Notes under the pieces: model-generated
Seen by the model: only the letters and a program-made list of their open reading frames with translations
Database searches by the model: none
Told to the model about the DNA's origin: nothing
Made by a program: the position numbers and the translations under genes
NCBI GenBank assembly: GCA_041156125.1
Contig: JBEVTI010000012.1
Coordinates: forward strand, 79,267 to 143,266
From: Paraktedonobacter carboxidivorans
Lineage (GTDB): Bacteria; Chloroflexota; Ktedonobacteria; Ktedonobacterales; Ktedonobacteraceae
DNA: 64,000 nt
Direction: 5' to 3'
Shown: positions 16,960 to 25,950 of the stretch, piece after piece
Layout: the number at the start of each line of letters is the position of its first letter
Position numbering within the stretch: the first letter of the stretch is position 1

Positions 16960-18953
16960 GGACCACTATTGCGCAGTTTATATACCTTAATCGCTACCTG
17001 CAAAGTTAGCCAGTTACTGCGTTCTTGCAGGTCGATTTCACAGAGGGACTGTAAGCGTTCGAGACGTTGGATAAGTGTATTTCGATGAACAAAGAGGCGG
17101 TTAGAGGTGCGTGTCAGATTACCAGCGCACTCCAGGTAGGTTTCCAGGGTATCGAGCAGATCAGTGCCTTTGCGATGATCGTAGGAAGCGATGTGCCCCA
17201 CCTGGTCCTGGTACATATCGCGCAGGTCGTCCATACGCGCGATTTTATAGAGATAACGATAGACGCCAAGATCATTGAAGTGAGTCACGCCGCCTTCGCG
17301 ACTGAGATGCTGGCCCATCTGTTGAGCCTCGTTGGCCTCGGCGAAACCGCGACGATAGTCGCTGATCGTCGTGCAGGGATTGCCGATGCCAACGGCCAGG
17401 CAGACATGGTTTTCGCTGCGCATTTGGCGAGCGATATCGCGCAGCCAGTTTTTCAGGCGCGTGCCAGTGGGATCTTTACTCAAGTGGACAATACAGGTCA
17501 GCATATTCTCGTGCTCATAAAGTAGAGAGCCAGGGAATGTATCCTGAATGCGGCGGCGCACCTGCGCGCTGATACGTTTGTGGATGGCTAGACGCTCGTC
17601 CTCGCTGAGCGGTTCACCACTACCGTTTTCATCTTCCAGGTAAGAGATCTCAATCATTGCCACCGTATGCACCCGGCTCAGGTCGCAACCCAGGAAATTC
17701 GCGCGCTGGCGCACCGTATCTTCAGAATCATAGTTGCCATACATGAGATCCTCGAAGAAACCTTTGACCAGATTTTTCTGAGCCAGCATATCAACCAGAT
17801 GGCTATTCTTAATCGCAATCGCCACTTGATTAGCAATAGTTGTCAGCAGCGTTTGCTCTTCGGTGGTATAGCGGCGGGCCTGGCTAGAATAACAATTAAG
17901 CAGTCCGAGTTGTTCTGTACCGGATATCAGTGGCGCGGAGAGCAGAACTTTGTATTGCGAGTCCTTGGGCGAGTTGAGACGTTCCAGGGTAGATGTACCA
18001 CCCTCTGGTGTATTAGATGCACGCAACTTTTCCCAATTCTGGTGGTCCAGGTCCAGTGCTTGTAGATTGAGCGCGCGCCCATTGAGCTGGGAAGAAGATG
18101 CGCGCACGACCAGGCGTCCGCGTCCCTGGTCCATCAGCATAATCACACACAGGTCGGCCTCCATAATCTGCGCAGCCAGCGTTGAGAGTGAGCGCAGCAT
18201 ATCGTCGAGATAGAGGCCAGAAGTGATGGTCTGGCTAAGCAGTGAGAGAGAGGTCAGGGTATTAAGTTTACGCTGCGTATTTTCATAGAGGCGAGCGTTC
18301 TCGATCGCACTTCCGACCAGAGCGGCAGTGTTCATGGCAAAGGTCTGATGCTGTTCAGTAAATTCGTAGGGCGCGATTGTATGCACTGTAATTACGCCGA
18401 TCAGCTGGCGCTCTTTTGAGAGAATAGGCACCGACATCAACGATTGAAATTTCTCTTCTTCGAGTTCAGGATACGGGCGGAAGCGCGGATCATTAAGCGA
18501 GCCTTCGCGGATAGTTACCGGCTGTTGATGTTTGCCTACCCAGCCCGCGACACCCTCGCCAAGGGCCAGGGAGATTTTTTTGATATGATGGCGATAGGCT
18601 TCTCCAGTGCTGGCCAGCACCAGGTGTTCTTTGTCCTGATCGTAGAGATAGAGGAAAGCTGCCTGGCAGGAGGTCGCCCGAGTGATAGTATCCACAACGT
18701 GGCTTAATACTTCATCCAGCTTAAGAGTCGAGCCAATAGTAGAAATTACCTCATTCAGTAAAATATTCTCGTTTGTACGCGACTCAAGCTCTTGGGCGAG
18801 CCGGGCATTCTCTTGCCAGAGTTGCTCAAGTGTGCGCTCAGTGCGAGAAGGTATCTCGGATTGCGCCTTCTCGCCTTTTTGCCCACCCTGAGCTGCGCCA
18901 GACCGCTCACTTTGAGTAGCCCCGGTTTTCCCCGATCCTATTTTTGCGGACAT
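16956..18953 (-). CDS. GAF-domain transcriptional regulator with PucR/CdaR-type C-terminal helix-turn-helix
   Basis: A 665-residue cytoplasmic regulator. The start at 18953 is chosen because AGGAGG lies 6 bases upstream of that ATG. A coiled segment (~35-60, LEQLWQENARLAQELESR) leads into GAF domain 1 (~60-205) and GAF domain 2 (~220-380); the middle (~395-580) matches the CdaR GGDEF-like region, and the last ~60 residues (LETYLECAGNLTRTSNRLFV, then HRNTLIQRLERL) are the PucR HTH. Relatives sense small molecules such as purine degradation products. It is divergent from an NCS1 permease across 870 bp and probably controls it. Confidence 0.88.
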   Translation of the reverse strand: MSAKIGSGKTGATQSERSGAAQGGQKGEKAQSEIPSRTERTLEQLWQENARLAQELESRTNENILLNEVISTIGSTLKLDEVLSHVVDTITRATSCQAAFLYLYDQDKEHLVLASTGEAYRHHIKKISLALGEGVAGWVGKHQQPVTIREGSLNDPRFRPYPELEEEKFQSLMSVPILSKERQLIGVITVHTIAPYEFTEQHQTFAMNTAALVGSAIENARLYENTQRKLNTLTSLSLLSQTITSGLYLDDMLRSLSTLAAQIMEADLCVIMLMDQGRGRLVVRASSSQLNGRALNLQALDLDHQNWEKLRASNTPEGGTSTLERLNSPKDSQYKVLLSAPLISGTEQLGLLNCYSSQARRYTTEEQTLLTTIANQVAIAIKNSHLVDMLAQKNLVKGFFEDLMYGNYDSEDTVRQRANFLGCDLSRVHTVAMIEISYLEDENGSGEPLSEDERLAIHKRISAQVRRRIQDTFPGSLLYEHENMLTCIVHLSKDPTGTRLKNWLRDIARQMRSENHVCLAVGIGNPCTTISDYRRGFAEANEAQQMGQHLSREGGVTHFNDLGVYRYLYKIARMDDLRDMYQDQVGHIASYDHRKGTDLLDTLETYLECAGNLTRTSNRLFVHRNTLIQRLERLQSLCEIDLQERSNWLTLQVAIKVYKLRNSGP

Positions 18954-19825
18954 AGCCAACCTCCTGAACAACATCGTAACCAATCAACAAGCTACAGCGT
19001 GGTGCCTGAAATTCCGAGCGTGATTCCATCCTACGCCAGTGTCCCTGGCCAGACATGCTTTACTCTGGCCAGCAGCACCAGACAAGAGTACTTATATGAC
19101 TCTTCAACATATATAAAAGCGATCAAATATTAAAATAAATAGATTTGAATGCGATCAGCTAAAGTAAAAATCTCTATTCTGGTAGCAATAGAATAATAAT
19201 ATGTACATTATAACCATTATACTTCTTTTTTCAGGTCACGTCTAGAGGGTAAACAATAAATTTGCTAATAGGCTCGTTTTATCAAAAAATACGTGCGAAA
19301 CCGGCAGAAAATCCTGTGAAAAGCAACGAATTCGAGTATTTTTGAGCAAGAACCCATACGAAATTGAGTAAAGCAAACAAGCAGGGGAAGAGTTTACGGA
19401 TATAGACAATGTTTCTATAGCTTTTAGAGGAGAGTTTTTTATTCCAGGGCAAAATCAAGAAAAATCTATACAAATCCTGGGTGCAGCGTGAAAAAACTGG
19501 CATAGCAGCTAGATAAATGCTATACTGGTGAATAGCAAAGTGCTTTTCACCAGTCCACAGGCGTATTGGCGTAGTTTTCAATCCTTTTATTAAGCGCCCT
19601 TACCTCATGTCAGGTGGAGAGCGTAGATTTTGTAAATACCTCAGAGACCCTGGAGCATCTCGGAGGGAGACTGGCATCTTCGCGCGGGTGAAGTGAATAG
19701 TGGGTCGCATGGAGAGGCCTGCCGCCTTGTTGAGAAGATGTGGTTCGACCAGTGGGCTGCGCGAAATAGCCCAAAGCTTTCGGAGCATATAAACGTTCTT
19801 TACACGTCTTGCAAAGGAGATACAT
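18954..19825. other. Long divergent intergenic region (regulator / NCS1 permease)
   Basis: About 870 bases without a convincing gene. 19100-19260 is very AT-rich and probably holds both promoters and the regulator sites; no clear repeat was found. The last ~240 bases before the permease are G+C-richer with several short complementary stretches and look like a long structured leader, but they match no riboswitch I know. Confidence 0.4.
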
Positions 19826-21346
19826 ATGGCTACCGATATGGCGGATACCGTTGCCATCCCTGAAGAACAGGGTCTGGAGAGGCACGGCATTGAACGTGTT
19901 TCGCCTGAGACTCGCACTCATGTTCGTATTTTTGATAATTTTACCATGTGGCTCTCGGCCAATCTGGTGATTTCGACAGTAGCGCTGGGAGCGCTGGGAT
20001 CAGTGATTTTCGCGCTGGGCTTCTGGGAAAGCCTGCTGGTAATCGTCGTCTTTAACATCCTGGGAGTGACGGCGCCCGCGCTTCTCTCGACGTTAGGGCC
20101 GCGCCTGGGTTTGCGCCAGATGACCATTTCGCGTTTTGCCTTTGGTTGGGTAGGCGGCATCATCATGGCTATTTTTAATGTCGCAGCCTGCATTGGCTGG
20201 TCAGCATTTAACGTAGTGATCGGTGGGCAACTGATCGCGGCCCTGGCCTGCGGTCCCCAGCCGCTTGCCGCGTGTAATGCTACCGTTCTAGGTCTGACCT
20301 TGAGTGGCACGCTCTGGCAGGCGCTGGGGATTATCCTGATCGCCATTCTTACTACTTTAGTCAGCATCTATGGATATCGCTACGTTCACAGCTATGAGCG
20401 CTGGTCCTGGATTCCCATGGCGCTCATCTTCCTCACACTGACCGTTCTGCTAGGCACCAGCAGCAAGCACTTTGTGATTGTGCCGACGCCAGCGTTAAAT
20501 GCGGTAGAGATTGCCAGCATTGTCTCGTTTGGAGGCGCAGTCTTTGGTTTCGCCACCGGCTGGTCTTCATACGCGGCTGATTACAACGTCAATCAGCCAG
20601 AGGGAGTCAGACCAGCGCGCGTCTTCTGGCTGACCTTTCTGGGAATTTTTATTCCCTGTGTGCTGCTGGAAACGCTCGGCTACCTGCTAGCCTCGGCATT
20701 TGGCACGCCTTTCTCCACTGATCTTGGACCCGTCTTCAATCACGCGCTCTCGCCCCTGGGCGCGTTTGGCTCGTTTTTAGTCTTCTTGCTCGCTCTCAGT
20801 ATTATCGCGAACAACATTCCGAACGACTATAGCCTGGGTCTGACGGTTCAAGTGTTCGGGCGCGCCTGGCAACGGGTTCCGCGTTATGTTTGGACACTGG
20901 CGGGCGCGGTCATTTATGTGATACTTTCTCTGATTGTCGCGCGCAACTTTTACGAGACGCTGAGCAGTTTCCTGCTGCTAGTTGCCTACTGGCTTGGTCC
21001 CTGGTCGATTATTCTGCTTACTGAGCATTTCGTCATTCGCAAAGGCTACTATAACGTTAAAGACTGGAATACTCCTGGCAGGTTGCCCCTTGGCTGGTCC
21101 GCGCTGGTAGCCATGGCTGTTGGCCTCTTTGGCGCCTGGTTGGGCTTCGCGCAGACCTGGCTCATCAATGGCAACGCCATTTTGCTCAAGGGTCCGATTG
21201 GCAACCTGGTCAATGGTGGCCCTACTGGTAGCGGCATGGATGTTGGCTTTGAGATTGGCGTGGTCTTAGCATTGGTCACATATCTGATTTTGCGTCCCAT
21301 CGAGACACGTATGAATCGCGCTCGTACTTTTGGCAGTGAAGCCTAG
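19826..21346 (+). CDS. NCS1 family purine/cytosine-type permease
   Basis: A 506-residue transporter with about twelve TM segments. The family region around TM1 is WLSANLVISTVALGALG (~residues 43-59), followed by LGPRLGLRQMTISRFAFGW (shown in part) and the ASDYNVNQ-equivalent YAADYNVNQPEG (~250). NCS1 proteins import purines, cytosine, allantoin, hydantoins or thiamine by Na+ or H+ symport. AAAGGAGATACAT precedes ATG. The PucR-type regulator encoded divergently favours a purine or allantoin-like substrate; this is inference. Confidence 0.9.
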   Translation: MATDMADTVAIPEEQGLERHGIERVSPETRTHVRIFDNFTMWLSANLVISTVALGALGSVIFALGFWESLLVIVVFNILGVTAPALLSTLGPRLGLRQMTISRFAFGWVGGIIMAIFNVAACIGWSAFNVVIGGQLIAALACGPQPLAACNATVLGLTLSGTLWQALGIILIAILTTLVSIYGYRYVHSYERWSWIPMALIFLTLTVLLGTSSKHFVIVPTPALNAVEIASIVSFGGAVFGFATGWSSYAADYNVNQPEGVRPARVFWLTFLGIFIPCVLLETLGYLLASAFGTPFSTDLGPVFNHALSPLGAFGSFLVFLLALSIIANNIPNDYSLGLTVQVFGRAWQRVPRYVWTLAGAVIYVILSLIVARNFYETLSSFLLLVAYWLGPWSIILLTEHFVIRKGYYNVKDWNTPGRLPLGWSALVAMAVGLFGAWLGFAQTWLINGNAILLKGPIGNLVNGGPTGSGMDVGFEIGVVLALVTYLILRPIETRMNRARTFGSEA

Positions 21347-21348
21347 AG

Positions 21349-21419
21349 GTTTTTGAGCGAGGGACAGACAAAAAGGGCGTGCAAGCCATGCCCTTTTTGT
21401 CTGTCCCTCGCTCAAAAAC
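21349..21419 (+). terminator. Perfect 30-bp inverted repeat after the NCS1 gene
   Basis: 21349-21378 pairs without mismatch with 21390-21419; the 11-base loop is GTGCAAGCCAT. It begins three bases after the stop codon. No T-run follows. The loop resembles that of the 14387-14441 hairpin. Confidence 0.75.
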
Positions 21420-21449
21420 TAAACTGCGAGGATTTTCTGCTCCGCTGAG

Positions 21450-21478
21450 TGGTCAGAGGCCCTGATACTGAATATACT
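21450..21478 (+). promoter_or_regulatory. Likely promoter of the TetR gene
   Basis: TGGTCA (21450-21455), 17-bp spacer, TATACT (21473-21478). Transcription would start near 21485, after the first possible ATG (21480), which favours translation from ATG 21504. Confidence 0.5.
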
Positions 21479-21503
21479 GATGAGTAGAAGGAGCGGCCAG
21501 GCT

Positions 21504-22187
21504 ATGGTGCATAGAGATCGAGTAGAAGAGAAGGGGAGCCCGGAAGGTGGGGGACGTGAGGGGGGAAGTTCGCTGGCACCGGTAACGGCGCGTGGGGAAG
21601 CGACGAGACGCAAGATTCTGGATGCGGCGGAGGAGGTTTTCGGCGAGATGGGCTATTATGAAGCAAGCATCGCAGAGATTACGCGCCGCACTGGTGTGGC
21701 GCAGGGTACATACTATATCTACTTTCACAGTAAACGCGAGATTTTCGTGGAATTGATAGGAGATATCGGCGAGCGTTTGCGGGGCGAAATGCGCGTGGCC
21801 ATCACGGGCACGCTCAATCGTGTAGAGATTGAGCGGCAGGGCTTTCGGGCCTTTTTTCAATTTGTCGCGCGCCATCGGAGGATTTATAGCATCGTCCAGG
21901 AGGCCGAGCGGGTCGCACCAGAAGCTTACTACGCGTATTATCACAAAATCAGCCAGGGCTATATGCGCGGCTTGCAGGAATCTATCGACGAGGGTAGTAT
22001 CAGGAAGCTCGATGCCCAGGCAATCGCATACACGCTAATGGGCATTGGGCATTTTGTGGCTATGCGCTGGCTGGTCTGGCCGCAGGAAACTGAACAGGAG
22101 CATGAAGAACTGCCCGAAGCGGTCTTTAACTCGATGATGGACTTTATCGCCCACGGTTTAGCGCTTCACCCACCTGAAAAAGCGTAA
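21504..22187 (+). CDS. TetR family transcriptional regulator
   Basis: A 227-residue regulator. A Gly/Ser/Glu-rich N-terminal extension (~1-30) precedes the TetR HTH (TRRKILDAAEEVFGEMGYYE, then SIAEITRRTGVAQGTYYIYF, ~35-80). The rest is an all-helical ligand/dimer domain. ATG 21504 has AAGGAG 12 bases upstream and fits the promoter; an in-frame ATG at 21480 would add 8 residues. No adjacent divergent target is evident, so its regulon may lie elsewhere, or include the S53 peptidase gene downstream. Confidence 0.88.
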   Translation: MVHRDRVEEKGSPEGGGREGGSSLAPVTARGEATRRKILDAAEEVFGEMGYYEASIAEITRRTGVAQGTYYIYFHSKREIFVELIGDIGERLRGEMRVAITGTLNRVEIERQGFRAFFQFVARHRRIYSIVQEAERVAPEAYYAYYHKISQGYMRGLQESIDEGSIRKLDAQAIAYTLMGIGHFVAMRWLVWPQETEQEHEELPEAVFNSMMDFIAHGLALHPPEKA

Positions 22188-22438
22188 CCTGGAAGTGCTG
22201 GCAAGCGCTCGACGTTGCAAGGGCTTCATTTTTACAGAATCCTTCATTCTGGTACTTACAGGTAGTAACCTGGTAAAGCATTCTTAACCGGCAAGGCGTC
22301 TGAATTAGTACTTTTATGTAATGTGTCAATTTGTTCCGTTAGAGCGGAAATAGTGCATGGTATTGTCTTTAAGAGAAATTGCCCTGGAGGTTTGTCGCGC
22401 TAGGGGTTGCGATATACGCGACCTGAAGGGAGAAGACA

Positions 22439-23920
22439 ATGCTCTTGAAGACACGGTATCGGCGTAACAGGCGGCGCATGCTTTCCTTACTCCTGTGTAT
22501 AAGTGCGATTGGAGTGATTCTGCTGGGTTTGCTGGTTGGAGTAAATCTGCTGGTTGCGCGCTCAGCGGGCGCCAGGAGTGTGGCCAGGCTGGGTTCGCAC
22601 CCGTTGAAGATGACGCCACAAGAGATGCTGGCTAGTATTTTGCCACTGCATCCTCAGTATCAACTCGCGATCACAATGGGAACTACGGCGGCTGCTCAGA
22701 TGTCCTGCGCGCAAAGCAAGGCTGCGCCGTTCTGCTATAGTCCGCAGCAGGTGCGCCAGGCATATGATATTCAGTCTTTGCTCAACAAAGGAATTAGCGG
22801 AAAGAACCGCACGATCACGATCATTGATGCATTTCAAGATCCGACTGTGAAGACTGATCTGCATTTGTTTGATAAGATGTTTGGCTTGCCCGATCCTCAA
22901 CTCAATGTACTGGCTCCTTTTGGTTTGACGCCTTTTAATCCTAAAGATCCCGCCCAGGTTGGCTTTGCTGGCGAGATTGGGCTGGACGTAGAATGGGCGC
23001 ACGCGATTGCGCCGCAGGCAACCATTGACCTGGTTCTTGCGAATGTAAAAGTGGAGACATTGCAGGGGCAGTTGACTGCCCTTTTGCAAGCGACCGGCTT
23101 CGCCGTCGCGCAGAATCTAGGGAGTGTGATTTCGCAGAGTTTTGGAGTAAGCGAGTCATGCGCGGGCACGGCCTTTATTCAGCAAGAGCATAAGCTTTTC
23201 CAGCAGGCTGCGCGCCAGCATCAGACCGTCTTTGCTTCAGCGGGTGACAGCGGTTCGGCGGCGGTACAATGCAATGCGCAGGGGCAACCGGTAGCGATCG
23301 CGCAGGGCGTGAACTATCCCGCCAGTGATCCTCTGGTATCTAGCGTGGGGGGAACGACCCTGATAGCAGGCACGAATGGTCAGTACATAGGCGAGGTAGC
23401 CTGGAACGAGTCGCCACTTGGCGCGGGTGCGACCGGTGGTGGTTCCAGTCGTGTCTTTGCTTTACCAGCATTTCAGAAGCAGAGCGTGCGTGGTACTCAC
23501 CGCTTTGTCGGCGATCTTGCGCTGGATGGTGATCCGCTGACTGGCGTGCTAATAGTCAGTAGCCAGATCATGCCGGGGAAGACCGTCTTGATCCCGATTG
23601 GCGGTACAAGCGTAGGCTCACCGGTGGCCGCAGGCCTGGTAGCGCTATTCGATCAGGCAGCCGGGACCCGTCTGGGCTTTCTGAATAGCGCGCTCTATCG
23701 CCTCAGCCTTACCCAGGCAGCCGGCCAGAGCTTTCACGATATCATAGCCGGGAATAATGCTTTTGTCTTTCAAAATATGCAGGGTCAGGCGAAAATTATC
23801 CCTGGCTTTAGTGCCGCGCGTGGCTGGGATGCGCTCAGTGGCGTCGGCACACCCGATGCCGCCAATCTGGCTCGCTTGCTACCAATGTTTGTCAAAGCCA
23901 ACGATGGGGCTGGTCTGTAA
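22439..23920 (+). CDS. Membrane-anchored sedolisin-type (S53) serine-carboxyl peptidase
   Basis: A 493-residue secreted acid peptidase. A basic N-terminus and hydrophobic segment (~14-40) act as signal anchor. Catalytic residues by motif are E179 and D183 in GEIGLDVEWAH, oxyanion D270 in FASAGDSGS, and the nucleophile S391 in GGTSVGSP; the C-terminal Asp/Gly region (SFHDIIAGNN..GFSAARGWDALSG, in two parts) is the calcium site. The pro-domain, normally ~150-190 residues, is reduced to ~60 residues between the TM and the catalytic domain. GGGAG precedes ATG. It ends 22 bases before a convergent gene. Activity at low pH is expected from the family. Confidence 0.88.
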   Translation: MLLKTRYRRNRRRMLSLLLCISAIGVILLGLLVGVNLLVARSAGARSVARLGSHPLKMTPQEMLASILPLHPQYQLAITMGTTAAAQMSCAQSKAAPFCYSPQQVRQAYDIQSLLNKGISGKNRTITIIDAFQDPTVKTDLHLFDKMFGLPDPQLNVLAPFGLTPFNPKDPAQVGFAGEIGLDVEWAHAIAPQATIDLVLANVKVETLQGQLTALLQATGFAVAQNLGSVISQSFGVSESCAGTAFIQQEHKLFQQAARQHQTVFASAGDSGSAAVQCNAQGQPVAIAQGVNYPASDPLVSSVGGTTLIAGTNGQYIGEVAWNESPLGAGATGGGSSRVFALPAFQKQSVRGTHRFVGDLALDGDPLTGVLIVSSQIMPGKTVLIPIGGTSVGSPVAAGLVALFDQAAGTRLGFLNSALYRLSLTQAAGQSFHDIIAGNNAFVFQNMQGQAKIIPGFSAARGWDALSGVGTPDAANLARLLPMFVKANDGAGL

Positions 23921-23942
23921 GTGACAGAAATATCCCTCTTTC

Positions 23943-24635
23943 TCAGGTCCGGTCGTATTCGAGCAGCGGCGAGACCAGCTGCGCGGCTTGGCCGGAGAGA
24001 TGCGCGACACTGGCCCAGGAGAGCAATGTACCATCGATGATCGCGTCAGAGCTGGTCTCAAGCTTAATCTGAGTAATGGCGCAATTGTCTATGATATGCG
24101 TAATCAGATGGTGCTCGCGTGGACAGAAAGCGTAAACCAGCGCGGCCAGGACGCCACCATGGGCAGCAATGAGAATATGCTTTCTGTCGCGCCCGTGCGC
24201 GGCCTCTAGCAGGCCGCGCCGCGCGCGCTCTAGCAGTTGCAGAAAGTTTTCGCCGCCGGGAAAGGAAATCGCCGGTTGGCCTTTGAACCACTGGCCGATA
24301 ATCTGATCGTGTTCGCGCCAGTTTTCTTCGGTCGGAGGCCGTTGCTCCATCTCACCAACGTTAATCTCGCGGAATTCTTCCAGCACTGTTACCGGCAGTT
24401 GTTGCGCGTGCGCGATAATCTCACCCGTCTCTCTGGCGCGTCTGAGCGGCGAGGCGTACGCGACTGTTAGAGGGGGAAGAGAACTCTGGAAAAACGCGGC
24501 GGTCTGTTCAGCTTGAAGTACGCCTTTGGCGGTTAGAGGATAGTCAACGAGTTTATACGAAAATTCTTTAGTAAGATTCGCAGGATTCTCACCATGTCTG
24601 ACCAGATAGAAGGTATTGCTATTTTGGGTGCTCAT
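23943..24635 (-). CDS. Histidine phosphatase superfamily protein (phosphoglycerate mutase-like)
   Basis: A 230-residue phosphatase. The phospho-accepting His is in LVRHGENPAN (residues ~11-20); the second arginine motif is YASPLRRARETGEI; the acid/base Glu is in FREINVGEMEQRP; the second His is in IAAHGGVLAAL. All catalytic positions are present, so it is likely active on a small phosphoester or phosphoprotein, not as a glycolytic mutase. AAAGG precedes ATG. Confidence 0.88.
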   Translation of the reverse strand: MSTQNSNTFYLVRHGENPANLTKEFSYKLVDYPLTAKGVLQAEQTAAFFQSSLPPLTVAYASPLRRARETGEIIAHAQQLPVTVLEEFREINVGEMEQRPPTEENWREHDQIIGQWFKGQPAISFPGGENFLQLLERARRGLLEAAHGRDRKHILIAAHGGVLAALVYAFCPREHHLITHIIDNCAITQIKLETSSDAIIDGTLLSWASVAHLSGQAAQLVSPLLEYDRT

Positions 24636-24700
24636 ATAAACCTTTCAAGCAAAAGTTCGCTGAGGTGGACGCTAAGCAAGCTCGGACTGATTAGTGAAAG

Positions 24701-24728
24701 AGCGATCCGGTGCGCGCAAGGGATCGCT
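24701..24728 (-). terminator. Terminator of the VOC gene
   Basis: AGCGATCC (24701-24708) pairs with GGATCGCT (24721-24728), loop 12. On the minus strand it follows the stop at 24736 by 7 bases and is followed by CTTTC. Confidence 0.6.
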
Positions 24729-24735
24729 GTCCTGC

Positions 24736-25518
24736 TCACTCGCTGGGACTGACTACTACGGTCACTCCATTGGGGTCTTCATAGGTGCCTGTTGGCAGGT
24801 CTGAACGCGAGAACTCAAAAAATTCGATACCGCTGACGGTGCGTTCGTGACGCGTGGCGTTGGGACCCGTCCAGGTGTTGAGGCCGAGATGGTGATGATA
24901 GCCGTCCCAGGAGACAAAACCGGCCTGGTCATAGATCTTAGCCATCAGATTCAGGCCAAAGGTTTGTTCATAAAAAGCGAGACTCTCAGCCAGGTTGCTG
25001 ACATTGAGATGCATATGGCCGAGGATTGTGCCCTCTGGGAAGCCGTGGAAATCCTTCGCCCGGGCCAGCAATTCATCGGCTTTCAGACGATCGGTGGCCA
25101 TTGAAACCTGGCCGTCAGGCTTGTAGAACCACTCTGAGCGCGGACGATCAGCGTAGACCTCGATACCGTTTTCTTCGGGATCATTAAGATAAAGCGCCTG
25201 GCTGACCAGGTGATCGGAGGCGCCATCGATGCGCGCGCCAGCACCTGTCAAACAATGCTGCAGGAAAGAGGCTAGATCAGTTTCAGAAGGCAGAAGAAAC
25301 GCGAAATGATAGAGACCAGCCGTATGCGGCTTGCGCACTGGCGCAGCCGGCGTGTGGCGCAAAGTGAGCAACTCCACTTCACCCGCTCCCAGACCAATGA
25401 TACCTTCCGCGCGCTGATCTCGCACGATTGCGAGTCCCAGACGTTGATAATAGGCCAGCGTGCTCTCCAGGTTGCGTACCCGCAGTCCTACACGTTTAAG
25501 TGGCCATGCTTGTGACAT
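24736..25518 (-). CDS. Two-domain VOC family protein (extradiol dioxygenase/CatE-like)
   Basis: A 260-residue protein with two glyoxalase/bleomycin-resistance folds: ~6-125 and ~140-255. In the second, metal ligands by position are His in GHMHLNVSNL, His in HHHLGLNTW and Glu in GIEFFEF, the normal 2-His-1-Glu site. Size and domain order match CatE-like catechol-2,3-dioxygenases. ATG 25518 has AAGGAGG 5 bases upstream; an earlier in-frame start adds 9 residues but lacks a site. The promoter has a palindromic operator, suggesting induction by its toxic phenolic or quinone substrate. Confidence 0.82.
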   Translation of the reverse strand: MSQAWPLKRVGLRVRNLESTLAYYQRLGLAIVRDQRAEGIIGLGAGEVELLTLRHTPAAPVRKPHTAGLYHFAFLLPSETDLASFLQHCLTGAGARIDGASDHLVSQALYLNDPEENGIEVYADRPRSEWFYKPDGQVSMATDRLKADELLARAKDFHGFPEGTILGHMHLNVSNLAESLAFYEQTFGLNLMAKIYDQAGFVSWDGYHHHLGLNTWTGPNATRHERTVSGIEFFEFSRSDLPTGTYEDPNGVTVVVSPSE

Positions 25519-25554
25519 TTTTTCCTCCTTTACGAGTGAAAACACTATCGTAAG

Positions 25555-25579
25555 TTGTGTACTTTTTATAAGTATACAA
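25555..25579. promoter_or_regulatory. Palindromic operator upstream of the VOC gene
   Basis: TTGTGTACTT-N5-AAGTATACAA, 10-bp arms with one mismatch, ending 37 bases from the VOC start codon. TATACT inside the right arm could be the minus-strand -10. The layout fits a MarR/DUF24-type repressor. Confidence 0.55.
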
Positions 25580-25950
25580 GCAATAAGAACATCTTTATGA
25601 TACGAGATATTCCCCAGGAAGGCCAGTTTTCACACGCGGGTCTCTATTATAACTGAATGATTATGGATAGTATCCAAAATCTGTATCACTGCCTCTAGCT
25701 ATTTGTGCGTCTTATTGATTAGACTTAAACTGCTACCTCATGGGGAGCGCTGTGAGAAGAATGGAGCCGCGTAGGTGTGAACGTATAATCAGGTGCTGCT
25801 TGCCAGGCCAGAGACTTCTTATAATAGCCCTGTACTCTCTAAAAGCAGTGAGATGAAAGGATAGTCCAGTAGTTCATGAATCAACCCTTATTCGATCTGA
25901 ATGTCCGTGATAATAGCAGTGTAGCCCATAGGATATTCAAGGAGGAGACC

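Noticed and set aside
19581..19825. Possible riboswitch in the NCS1 permease leader
   Set aside because: Several complementary stretches exist, but none matches the conserved cores of purine, guanidine or other riboswitches that I know.
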